Part shown: positions 1 to 5,814 of the stretch, piece after piece
Layout: each line of letters begins with the position of its first letter
Position numbering within the stretch: position 1 is the stretch's first letter
NCBI GenBank assembly: GCA_964544265.1
Contig: CAZJBD010000094.1
Span: forward strand, 1-9,426
Length of the DNA: 9,426 bases
Origin: JALHVH01 sp964544265
GTDB taxonomy: Bacteria > Acidobacteriota > Aminicenantia > Aminicenantales > Saccharicenantaceae
Reading direction: 5' to 3'
Position numbers and translations under genes: made by a program
The notes under the pieces: model-generated
What the model was told of the DNA's origin: nothing
Databases searched by the model: none
The model's input: the letters and a program-made list of their open reading frames with translations, nothing else

Positions 1-2
1 CG

Positions 3-287
3 GGCGGGGGATGGGGGGTATTTTCCCAACGGTCGGCTGACGGCAACTCAGTGCGCCTCAGTCTTGAGGCCCGTTCCGGGGAGGTCACACTGAAGGAATT
101 CGCGTTTTCGCTCCCTCCGTCGCTTCGGGACGGAAAACTGGCTTCCATGAAGGTAACTTCTGGCGGAGAATCCTTGAGGACCTCCTTCAGACAGGATGCC
201 GCACGCGTTGTCGCTTCGTTCCCACGGCCGGCCCGGCTCAAGGCCGGAGAGAAACTGGAAATCGACGTTCTCCTAAACGATCGTTAG
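3..287 (+). CDS. C-terminal fragment of an unrecognised protein (gene starts left of the window)
   Basis: The reading frame is open from the first complete codon at the window edge and ends at TAG 285-287, giving 94 visible residues, so this is the 3' end of a larger gene. An internal GTG at 51 has no ribosome binding site before it and is not a credible start. The visible part alternates short polar and hydrophobic stretches (for example GEVTLKEFAFSLP and AGEKLEIDVLL), as in a C-terminal beta-sandwich accessory domain of a secreted enzyme or binding protein. That reading is inference only and I do not recognise the family. The gene converges on the minus-strand kinase with 17 nt between the two stop codons and no obvious intrinsic terminator. 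Confidence 0.55.
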   Translation, partial: GGGWGVFSQRSADGNSVRLSLEARSGEVTLKEFAFSLPPSLRDGKLASMKVTSGGESLRTSFRQDAARVVASFPRPARLKAGEKLEIDVLLNDR

Positions 288-304
288 ATCCGTAATCCGG
301 CGGC

Positions 305-1366
305 CTACTTTTTCTTCTTCTGGTCTTTGAAGACGATGTCGAACGTCGTCCCGCCTTTCCTTTGGAGAACGATCGTCCCGTCGAGCTGGCCGACGAGGAG
401 AGTGACGAGCTGCATGCCCAGCGATTCGGTATTCCTGAAGTCGATATTCTTTGGGATACCGACCCCGTTGTCGGAAATGACGATCCGATAATTGTCTTGC
501 CCAAGCGAGCTGAGCCTGATTCTGACCTCTCCGGATCTTCCATCGGGGAAAGCATACTTGAGGGCATTCACGATGAGTTCGTTCGCCATGAGGCCGCAGG
601 GGATCGCCGTGTTGATGTCGAGAAAAACGTCTTCGGCTTTGAAGTCGAGTTTAACCCGGCTCGAATCGATCCGGCAGGACTGGAAGACGGCGGAAGCCAG
701 GCTGCGAAGGTACTCGCCGAAATTGATCCTGGCGAAATCCATGGACCGGTAGAGTTTTTCGTGGACGAGGGCCATGGAGCGGATCCGGGTCTGACTCTTT
801 CGAAGGCACTCCAGGGCGACCGGGTCCTTGACGCTCCCGGCCTGCAAGTTGAGGATGCTCGAGATGATCTGCATGTTGTTTTTGGCCCGATGGTGGAGCT
901 CTTTGAGGAGGATGTCTTTCTCTTGAAGGGAGAGACGCAGGGCTTCCTCCATCTTTTTTCGCTCCGTGATATCACGGGCGATGCCGCAAATTCCCGTGAC
1001 CTCGCCCTTATCGTTTCGCATCGGAACCTTGGTTGCAGAGAAGATGTTCGTCTTTCCCCGGAATGACAGCGAGCGCTCCTCCCGGAGGATCGCGCCGGCC
1101 AGGACTTTTTGGTCGTCCAAGACGATAGCGGCCGCCCCCTCTTTTCCGAAAAGCTCCGCGTCGGTTCGGCCGATCAAATCGGCTGCCGGGATGCCGAGGA
1201 GGGCTGCCATTGCCGGATTGATGAGCGTGTATCGGGAATCCCGGTCCTTCAGAAAGATGGCTTCCCGAGCGGTTTCGAATATCGTCCGGAAACGGCGTTC
1301 GCTCTCTTCGAGGACCTGTTCCGCTTTTTTCGCTCCGTGATATCTTCGACGGTCCCCTCGTAGCAA
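305..1366 (-). CDS. PAS-HisKA_2-HATPase C-terminal part of the split sensor histidine kinase
   Basis: The frame opens at a TTG around 1366, but its first residues are only the out-of-frame reading of the upstream PAC domain. Real homology begins at AEQVLEESERRFR (from 1324), just after the slippery run. In the joined 632-residue numbering, the third PAS spans about 300-416. The HisKA_2 phosphoacceptor helix reads LLKELHHRAKNNMQ, with the His pair at 437/438. The ATPase domain shows an N box (NELIVNALKYAF, Asn541 and Asn546), a G1 box (DNGVGIP, 578-584) and a later SLGMQLV box. It should autophosphorylate on His and pass phosphate to a regulator encoded elsewhere. No membrane segment is present. 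Independent translation is unlikely because no good start or ribosome binding site is visible. Either the gene is broken by a one-base deletion or it is expressed by -1 frameshifting. Confidence 0.8.
   Translation of the reverse strand: MLRGDRRRYHGAKKAEQVLEESERRFRTIFETAREAIFLKDRDSRYTLINPAMAALLGIPAADLIGRTDAELFGKEGAAAIVLDDQKVLAGAILREERSLSFRGKTNIFSATKVPMRNDKGEVTGICGIARDITERKKMEEALRLSLQEKDILLKELHHRAKNNMQIISSILNLQAGSVKDPVALECLRKSQTRIRSMALVHEKLYRSMDFARINFGEYLRSLASAVFQSCRIDSSRVKLDFKAEDVFLDINTAIPCGLMANELIVNALKYAFPDGRSGEVRIRLSSLGQDNYRIVISDNGVGIPKNIDFRNTESLGMQLVTLLVGQLDGTIVLQRKGGTTFDIVFKDQKKKK
953..973 (-). repeat. Direct repeat copy at the PAS3/PAC-kinase junction
   Basis: This 21-bp stretch encodes DITERKK and is identical base for base to 1324-1344, including the A6G run. 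At this copy the frame continues without a shift into MEEALRLSLQEKD of the kinase linker. The pair reflects duplicated PAS modules, or gene conversion between them, and is a natural site for recombination or mis-assembly. Confidence 0.8.
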
Positions 1367-2202
1367 AGGACTCTGCCGTCCGCGTCGCGAATGGCCTTGG
1401 CGCTTTCCCGGACATAAATGATCGTGCCGTCTCTCCTTTTCCAGGCGGCTTCCAATCCCTTGATCTCCCCTTCTTTTTCTATGCGCCGGATGAACTGGGC
1501 TCTGGAGTAGCTCGGTTCGAATCCGTTCTCCTCGAGGTTGCGACTGGATAGCTGCTTGAAATCGGAGTATCCCAGCATCCTGATCAGGGTTGGATTGGCC
1601 ATCAGGATGCGGCCTTCCGGGGTCGTCCGGTAGAGGCCGATGGTCGCATTCTCGAAGAGACTTCGGAAACGGCCCTCACTTTCCGCAAGCCTCTTTTCCC
1701 AGGCCTTGCGCTCGGTGATGTCCCGGCTGATCCCGACAAGCCCATGAGCTTTTCCCCGGCCGTCGAATATGGCGGACTTGATGGTCTCATAATAGCGGAG
1801 GTCCCCGTCGGGTCCTGCGCAGTCTTCTTCGAACCGGACGGGGCTGCGGCTTATGATGGCCGTCTCGTCGCTCCGTCGGCATTTCGCGGCCAGCTCGGGG
1901 GGAAGAAGCTCGTCGTCGGTCCGGCCGATGATGTCTTTCGACTTGCGTCCGGCGAATTTTTCAAATGCCCTATTCACGATGAGGTTGCGACCTTCAGCGT
2001 CCTTGATATAGACCACGTCCGGGATGGCATGAAGGAGGGACCGGAGGCGGACGTCGATCGGGCGTTTGGTTTGAGCTCTTGAAGGCTGGGCTTCTTTATC
2101 GCCGGCGCGTCCGAGGGGCCGCTTGACGCTTTTGGATTTTGCCGCGATAGGCGCTCTCGCCCCTGCGCGGGTCCTTTTTCCCTTTGGATTCGACTTGGTC
2201 AT
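1249..2202 (-). CDS. PAS-PAS N-terminal part of a split sensor histidine kinase
   Basis: This 317-residue frame starts at ATG 2202-2200, with GGGAG six bases upstream. A basic Lys/Arg-rich N-terminus (1-50) is followed by two PAS/PAC domains, about 52-165 and 171-292, each ending in a DITERK motif. There is no signal peptide or membrane segment, so it should sense cytoplasmic or diffusible cues. The last 24 residues after ITERKK (beginning RNRSSKRANAV) do not look like PAS sequence. The true continuation, AEQVLEESERRFR, lies in the overlapping frame that encodes the third PAS and the kinase. A -1 shift at the A6G run (1324-1330) joins the two into one 632-residue protein covering 305-2202. 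Without the shift the product is a PAS-only protein with no catalytic domain. No response regulator is adjacent. Confidence 0.8.
   Translation of the reverse strand: MTKSNPKGKRTRAGARAPIAAKSKSVKRPLGRAGDKEAQPSRAQTKRPIDVRLRSLLHAIPDVVYIKDAEGRNLIVNRAFEKFAGRKSKDIIGRTDDELLPPELAAKCRRSDETAIISRSPVRFEEDCAGPDGDLRYYETIKSAIFDGRGKAHGLVGISRDITERKAWEKRLAESEGRFRSLFENATIGLYRTTPEGRILMANPTLIRMLGYSDFKQLSSRNLEENGFEPSYSRAQFIRRIEKEGEIKGLEAAWKRRDGTIIYVRESAKAIRDADGRVLCYEGTVEDITERKKRNRSSKRANAVSGRYSKPLGKPSF
1324..1330 (-). other. A AAA AAG slippery heptamer at the kinase frame junction
   Basis: On the minus strand the codons read GAG CGA AAA AAG CGG in the upstream frame. The heptamer therefore sits in the X XXY YYZ phase required for -1 slippage, the same heptamer used in E. 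coli dnaX. Slipping back one base gives GAG CGA AAA AAA GCG GAA, that is ERKKAEQ, exactly the expected PAC-to-PAS linker. An A7 run or an extra G would give the same protein, so an indel (natural or a sequencing/assembly error) is equally compatible. I see no strong downstream hairpin and no Shine-Dalgarno-like stimulator at the usual 10-14 nt upstream; a GGAG lies only 3-4 nt upstream. Confidence 0.5.
1324..1344 (-). repeat. Direct repeat copy at the PAS2/PAS3 junction
   Basis: This is the partner of the repeat at 953-973, 371 bp away in the same orientation. It carries the A6G run at which the reading frame changes. The equivalent codons at the end of the first PAS domain (around 1710) encode DITERKAWEK with different bases and are not part of the exact repeat. 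Confidence 0.8.
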
Positions 2203-2272
2203 GATTGACTCCCACGCGTTAGTTCCGAAATCGTCTTGGCGCGAATGTACACGAACGTATTTTTTCCCCGAA

Positions 2273-2303
2273 ATAATACCCGTTTATTTTATCCCCTTGT
2301 CAA
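2273..2303 (-). promoter_or_regulatory. Candidate sigma-70 promoter for the sensor kinase
   Basis: On the minus strand TTGACA (2303-2298) is followed by 19 bases and then TATTAT (2278-2273). The -35 is perfect and the -10 is good, but the spacer is two bases longer than the optimum. It lies about 70 bases upstream of the kinase ATG in the AT-rich divergent spacer. Confidence 0.4.
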
Positions 2304-2377
2304 GAGGAGAAGCAAGAATCGCCCCTGCGTCCTTGTCTCTATCATACGAGAAGAGACACTTTCATGCAGGCCCAAAA

Positions 2378-2407
2378 TTGCAGATAGGATTTGATATTTA
2401 TTATAAT
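2378..2407 (+). promoter_or_regulatory. Candidate sigma-70 promoter for the cyanophycinase gene
   Basis: TTGCAG (2378-2383), an 18-base spacer and a perfect TATAAT (2402-2407) stand 45 bases before the likely start codon. Transcription would begin near 2414, leaving an untranslated leader of roughly 40 bases with a strong ribosome binding site. This position also argues against any start codon upstream of 2414. Confidence 0.6.
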
Positions 2408-2440
2408 GGCATTTCACGCGGCCGATGCCGCCCCTTTGGA

Positions 2441-2446
2441 AGGAGG
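2441..2446 (+). promoter_or_regulatory. Ribosome binding site that points to a TTG start
   Basis: A perfect AGGAGG directly abuts ATG 2447, leaving no spacer, but stands six bases before an in-frame TTG at 2453. Six bases is close to ideal for Shine-Dalgarno pairing, so TTG 2453 is the better start. The two options differ by only two residues. Confidence 0.6.
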
Positions 2447-2452
2447 ATGAGA

Positions 2453-3313
2453 TTGAAACGAGTTTTCATCCTGGTCGCGGTTGCCTTGCTGACCTTGCCT
2501 CTCTGCGCGGGCCCCGGTCCCAAGGGTTATTTGTTTATTATCGGAGGCGGCGATTGGCCGGACGAGATGGTGAAACGGTTCGTGGACCTTGCCAACGGAG
2601 TCAATTCGGGCAAGATCATCATTCTTCCCATGGCCAGCAGCGTTCCCGAGGAATCGGCGGCCGAGGAGACTTCCGATTTCAAGAAGTTCGGCGCTAAAAG
2701 CGTTGAGACCTGCCTTCTAACCCGCGAGCAGGCTCTTCGGCCGGAGAGCGCTGAGCTTCTTGACGGCGCCGGCGGCGTCTTTTTCTCGGGCGGCGACCAA
2801 TCCCGTTTGACCGGCGTCCTCTTGGATACGCCTGTCCACAAGAAGCTTTGGGAGCTATATGAGCAAGGATGTATCATCGGTGGCACGAGCGCAGGCGCGG
2901 CCGTGATGAGTGAGGTCATGATTACGGGCGATGAAGTCCGAAAGGTCGAAACGGGCCATGAATTCGAGACGCTCCAAGCCAGAAACGTCGTCACGACGCG
3001 CGGCTTTGGGTTCGTCAGGCGGGCGATCATCGACCAGCATTTCGTCACAAGAAAGAGGTACAACCGGCTGATCAGCCTTCTGGCCGAGCACCCCGATCTT
3101 GCCGGGGTGGCTGTCGATGAATCGACGGCCATCCTGGTTAAGCCCGACGAGACTTTCGAGGTCATCGGTTCGAAGCAGGTCATCGTTTACGATCCGGCAG
3201 GGGCCGAGTTCACCATTCTGCCGAACCAAAACATCGGCTTCACCAACCTGGTCATGCATGCCCTGACCGACGGCAACGAGTTCGACTTGAAGACTCGGCA
3301 GGTCAAAAAATAG
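2453..3313 (+). CDS. Exported cyanophycinase-type peptidase (family S51)
   Basis: This 286-residue protein has a cleavable signal peptide (KRVFILVAVALLTLPLCAG, about 1-20), so it acts outside the cytoplasm. The S51 fold is recognisable from FFSGGDQSRL (about 110-119) and the nucleophile elbow GGTSAGAA with Ser146. Further on, DQHFVTRKRYNRL carries His196 and VAVDESTA carries Glu223. The His-to-Glu spacing of 27 matches the catalytic set described for Synechocystis CphB. Cyanophycinases are exo-acting serine peptidases that release beta-Asp-Arg dipeptides from cyanophycin; length and motifs agree with that family. Other S51 members (peptidase E, exported CphE-like enzymes) have related motifs, so the substrate is not certain. 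No cyanophycin synthetase is visible. A strong promoter lies just upstream. ATG 2447 is the alternative start. Confidence 0.85.
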   Translation: MKRVFILVAVALLTLPLCAGPGPKGYLFIIGGGDWPDEMVKRFVDLANGVNSGKIIILPMASSVPEESAAEETSDFKKFGAKSVETCLLTREQALRPESAELLDGAGGVFFSGGDQSRLTGVLLDTPVHKKLWELYEQGCIIGGTSAGAAVMSEVMITGDEVRKVETGHEFETLQARNVVTTRGFGFVRRAIIDQHFVTRKRYNRLISLLAEHPDLAGVAVDESTAILVKPDETFEVIGSKQVIVYDPAGAEFTILPNQNIGFTNLVMHALTDGNEFDLKTRQVKK

Positions 3314-3361
3314 GGGTGGAATCCCTGCAGGCAAACCAATCCGTCGCGAATCACGTATATA

Positions 3362-3376
3362 AGGACGAATTGTCCT
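3362..3376. repeat. Short dyad, AGGAC-N5-GTCCT
   Basis: A 5-bp inverted repeat with a 5-bp AT-rich centre lies directly upstream of the ribosome binding site of the DUF5916 gene and immediately after a TATATA-like stretch (3356-3361). It could be a small operator or a weak RNA hairpin. It is short enough to be chance. Confidence 0.25.
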
Positions 3377-3395
3377 GGAAAAAAGGAGTTCGATT

Positions 3396-5684
3396 ATGAC
3401 AAGAACCCAAGGCCGCTTCCGGCTGTTCGTTCTCGCCTCTTTGGCCTTGATAGGGATCGGTATCAACGCCGTTCCGCCGGTTTTGGCGTCCGGCACAAGA
3501 TCTCAGGAGACAGCGAAAAAGCCGGCGGCCGCCACCTTTGCGCTATCCGCTGCCCCCTCGAAGGTCAGAATCGACGGCGTGCTCGACGAAGAGGCATGGC
3601 AGAAGGCCGCGGTCATGAAGCTCATTTATGAATGGCTGCCCGGCGACAACGTCCCTCCGCCCGTCGATACGGATTGCCTCGTGACCTATGATCGTGATAA
3701 GTTTTACATCGCCTTCCGGTGCTTCGATCCGGAACCTAAAAAGATCCGAGCCCACCTCATGGACCGGGATGCTACGGATACGCTCATCCAGGATGATCAC
3801 ATCAGCGTTATCATCGATCCCTTCAACGACGAGCGCCGCGGCTTCCAGTTCCGGGTGAATCCGCTGGGCGTCCAGGCCGACGCCAACTTCAGCGAATCCG
3901 AGGGCTATGAGGACTTCTCCTGGGATGCCATTTGGGAGGCGGCCGGGAAAATCACGAACTGGGGATACGCCATCGAGATCGCCATCCCCTTCAATCAGCT
4001 CCGGTTCCCGAAAGGGACAGCCTCTCAGACGTGGGGGATCTCGGCCGAGCGATCTTGGCCGCGCAATGTCCGTCACCGGATAACCTCCCACAGAAGGGAC
4101 CGGGACACGGCCTGCCTCCTTTGCCAGTTCAATAAGCTCACGGGAATCGAGGGCATCACTCCCGGCCGCAACCTCGAATTCGACCCGACGCTGACGGCCA
4201 ACCGCACGGACGTCCGGAACGATTTCCCGGCCGGGCCCATGGAGGCGGGCAAGGTCAAAGCGGAGCCGGGCATAACCGCCCGCTGGGGAGTAACTCCCAA
4301 CCTCATCCTCAATGCGACGGCCAATCCCGATTTTTCCCAGGTCGAAGCCGACGTGGCCCAACTCGAAGTCAACACACGTTTCGCGCTTTATTATCCCGAG
4401 AAGCGGCCTTTCTTCCTGGAAGGCGGGGACTTCTTCTTGACGCCTCTCCAGGCGGTCTTCACCCGGACGGTCGCCGATCCTGCCGGCGGAGTCAAGCTGA
4501 CGGGCAAGATCGGACGAAGCGCGATCGGATTCTTCGGGGCCTACGACCGGATTAACAACCTGATCTTCCCCTCGAACCAGGGGTCGGCTTCAGAGTCCTT
4601 GGACGGGGACGTCGCGAGCGGCGTTTTTCGCTACCGGCACGACGTCGGGAGGAATTCCACTGTCGGCGTGCTCTATACGGGACGGGCCGCGGAGGATTAT
4701 TACAATCACGTCCTGGGTTTCGACGGATTTCTGCAGATTTCTCGCACCAAGTCCCTCTCTTTTCAGTACCTGCATACGGAAACCGAATATCCGTTGAGTC
4801 TCGCCCGCCGCTACGGCCAGCCCGAGAAACCTTTCGGCGGGAACGGCGCGACGATCATTTTGCAGCACCTCGGCCGCGACTGGGTTTACTGGCTCAACTT
4901 GAACGCCTTGAGCGCCAACTTCCGGGCCGACTACGGATTCGTCCCTCAAGTCGATATACGCCAGGCCCAGGCGAACCTGATCCGGCTTCTCTGGGGGAAG
5001 CCGAACGGATGGTTCACCCAGATTCAGTTCGGCTTCCAGGGCTATCGGACCGAGAGCATTAAGGGAAGGATGACGGATCAATTACTCAGGCTTTACGCCC
5101 TCTACCAGGGCCCATATCAATCCACCCTCCAGGTCGCCGCCGGGCCGTCAAAGGAATACTACGAGGGGAAAGTCTATGACCTGAACAGACTCCAGCTTTT
5201 TGCGGAGGTGAAACCGTTCTCCGGCGCGGTCTTTCAGCTCACCGCCCGGACAGGGGATGCCATAGACTACGCGAATTCCCGGAAGGCGGATGTCCTCGAC
5301 CTCTCTCCTGCCCTCGAGTATAATTTCAGCCGCCATTTCAACTTCAACCTGGCCCACGTCTTCGAACGGCTGAGCTTCGGGGGGCGAAAGATCTACACGG
5401 CCAACCTCCTCCAGGGGAAACTCGTCTATAACTTCAACGTCCGGACCTTTATCCGGGTCATCGTCCAGTATCAGAATTTGGCCCGGGACCCAGAGCTATA
5501 CGGATTTCCTGTCCCGAAGACGTCGGACTCGGTCTTCACCCAGTTCCTCTTTTCTTACAAGATCAATCCCCAGACCGTTCTCTTCCTAGGCTACTCGGAC
5601 AACTCCTTCGGGACCCAGGGAATCGATATCACCCGGACCGATAGGACGTTCTTCGTTAAGCTCGGCTACGCCTGGACGCAATAA
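3396..5684 (+). CDS. CBM9-like/DUF5916 outer-membrane beta-barrel protein
   Basis: This protein has 762 residues. ATG 3396 follows AGGAG at seven-base spacing. Residues 1-32 form a signal peptide (core LFVLASLALIGIG). A CBM9-like beta-sandwich domain (about 55-240) begins with KVRIDGVLDEEAWQKA, the usual family opening. The DUF5916 hallmark TRFALYYPEKRPFFLEG lies at 327-343. The remainder alternates polar and aromatic residues in strand-length segments and ends FFVKLGYAWTQ, as expected for an outer-membrane barrel. Such proteins are common in Bacteroidota and Acidobacteriota-like genomes; the exact role is unknown, with glycan or peptide handling at the cell surface being inference. An 82-bp gap separates it from the cyanophycinase gene, so co-transcription is possible but unproven. 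The last codons abut the repeat-rich spacer. Confidence 0.85.
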   Translation: MTRTQGRFRLFVLASLALIGIGINAVPPVLASGTRSQETAKKPAAATFALSAAPSKVRIDGVLDEEAWQKAAVMKLIYEWLPGDNVPPPVDTDCLVTYDRDKFYIAFRCFDPEPKKIRAHLMDRDATDTLIQDDHISVIIDPFNDERRGFQFRVNPLGVQADANFSESEGYEDFSWDAIWEAAGKITNWGYAIEIAIPFNQLRFPKGTASQTWGISAERSWPRNVRHRITSHRRDRDTACLLCQFNKLTGIEGITPGRNLEFDPTLTANRTDVRNDFPAGPMEAGKVKAEPGITARWGVTPNLILNATANPDFSQVEADVAQLEVNTRFALYYPEKRPFFLEGGDFFLTPLQAVFTRTVADPAGGVKLTGKIGRSAIGFFGAYDRINNLIFPSNQGSASESLDGDVASGVFRYRHDVGRNSTVGVLYTGRAAEDYYNHVLGFDGFLQISRTKSLSFQYLHTETEYPLSLARRYGQPEKPFGGNGATIILQHLGRDWVYWLNLNALSANFRADYGFVPQVDIRQAQANLIRLLWGKPNGWFTQIQFGFQGYRTESIKGRMTDQLLRLYALYQGPYQSTLQVAAGPSKEYYEGKVYDLNRLQLFAEVKPFSGAVFQLTARTGDAIDYANSRKADVLDLSPALEYNFSRHFNFNLAHVFERLSFGGRKIYTANLLQGKLVYNFNVRTFIRVIVQYQNLARDPELYGFPVPKTSDSVFTQFLFSYKINPQTVLFLGYSDNSFGTQGIDITRTDRTFFVKLGYAWTQ

Positions 5685-5702
5685 CAAGTAAGAACAAGTA
5701 AG
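5683..5702 (+). repeat. Perfect tandem duplication of AACAAGTAAG
   Basis: Two exact copies of a 10-bp unit lie back to back. The first copy begins within the TAA stop codon of the DUF5916 gene and the second runs into the 5' arm of the long hairpin. It looks like a small slippage duplication or a trace of the event that placed the palindrome here. Confidence 0.75.
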
Positions 5703-5756
5703 GGTCAAACCTACTCTTTTGACAGCTTTGTCAAAAGAGTAGGTTTGACCCTTACT
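5697..5756. repeat. Perfect 28-bp palindromic hairpin with a 4-nt loop
   Basis: The arm at 5697-5724 (starts AGTAAGGGTCAAACC, ends TCTTTTGACA) is exactly complementary to 5729-5756, around the loop GCTT. A 28-bp stem without mismatch is far beyond an ordinary terminator, and no U-tract directly follows. The length and perfection suggest a palindromic repeat element of the REP or MITE kind, such as those moved by REP-associated tyrosine transposases, possibly acting as a transcription barrier between the DUF5916 gene and the sigma operon. The element class is inference: no transposase is nearby and only one copy is in the window. Confidence 0.8.
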
Positions 5757-5761
5757 GAAAA

Positions 5762-5791
5762 GGCAACCTTTTTCCTTCCTGGACCATCTAT
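5762..5791 (+). promoter_or_regulatory. Candidate ECF-type (self-regulated) promoter of the sigma operon
   Basis: GGCAACCTT (5762-5770) contains the AAC core typical of ECF -35 elements. TCTAT (5787-5791) follows at a 16-17 base spacing and resembles the TCTRA -10 of RpoE-type promoters. Transcription would begin near 5797, just before the ribosome binding site. Self-activation is normal for this class of sigma factor, so the position is meaningful, but the match is partial and I can see only one instance. Confidence 0.4.
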
Positions 5792-5809
5792 TCGTTGTGA
5801 GGAAGGAAA
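5771..5809 (+). promoter_or_regulatory. Inverted repeat covering the sigma-factor ribosome binding site
   Basis: TTTCCTTCCT (5771-5780) is perfectly complementary to AGGAAGGAAA (5800-5809), which is the Shine-Dalgarno region seven bases before GTG 5815. In any transcript starting upstream of 5771 the 10-bp stem would bury the ribosome binding site. A transcript from the ECF-type promoter (start near 5797) would lack the 5' arm and be freely translated. The repeat is visible; the function is inference. Confidence 0.45.
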
Positions 5810-5814
5810 TTTAG

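Noticed and set aside
362..1066. Long open frame on the plus strand opposite the kinase
   Set aside because: It lies wholly inside the kinase coding region, has no ribosome binding site, and its residues are the shadow of conserved PAS/HisKA_2/HATPase codons.
2123..2446. Upstream extension of the cyanophycinase frame
   Set aside because: The frame is open but crosses the predicted promoter and an AT-rich spacer, overlaps the 5' end of the kinase gene, and would bury the signal peptide in the middle of the protein.
2527..3183. 218-residue minus-strand frame inside the cyanophycinase gene
   Set aside because: It is antisense to clear S51 motifs, with no family resemblance and no start signals.
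3543..4361. 272-residue minus-strand frame inside the DUF5916 gene
   Set aside because: It is antisense to the CBM9-like domain, and its length is explained by the codon bias of a GC-rich gene.
5697..5776. Long hairpin plus following T-run as a standard intrinsic terminator
   Set aside because: The T-run begins 13 bases after the stem and is better explained as part of the -35 region and the inverted repeat. A barrier role remains possible but not as a classical terminator.
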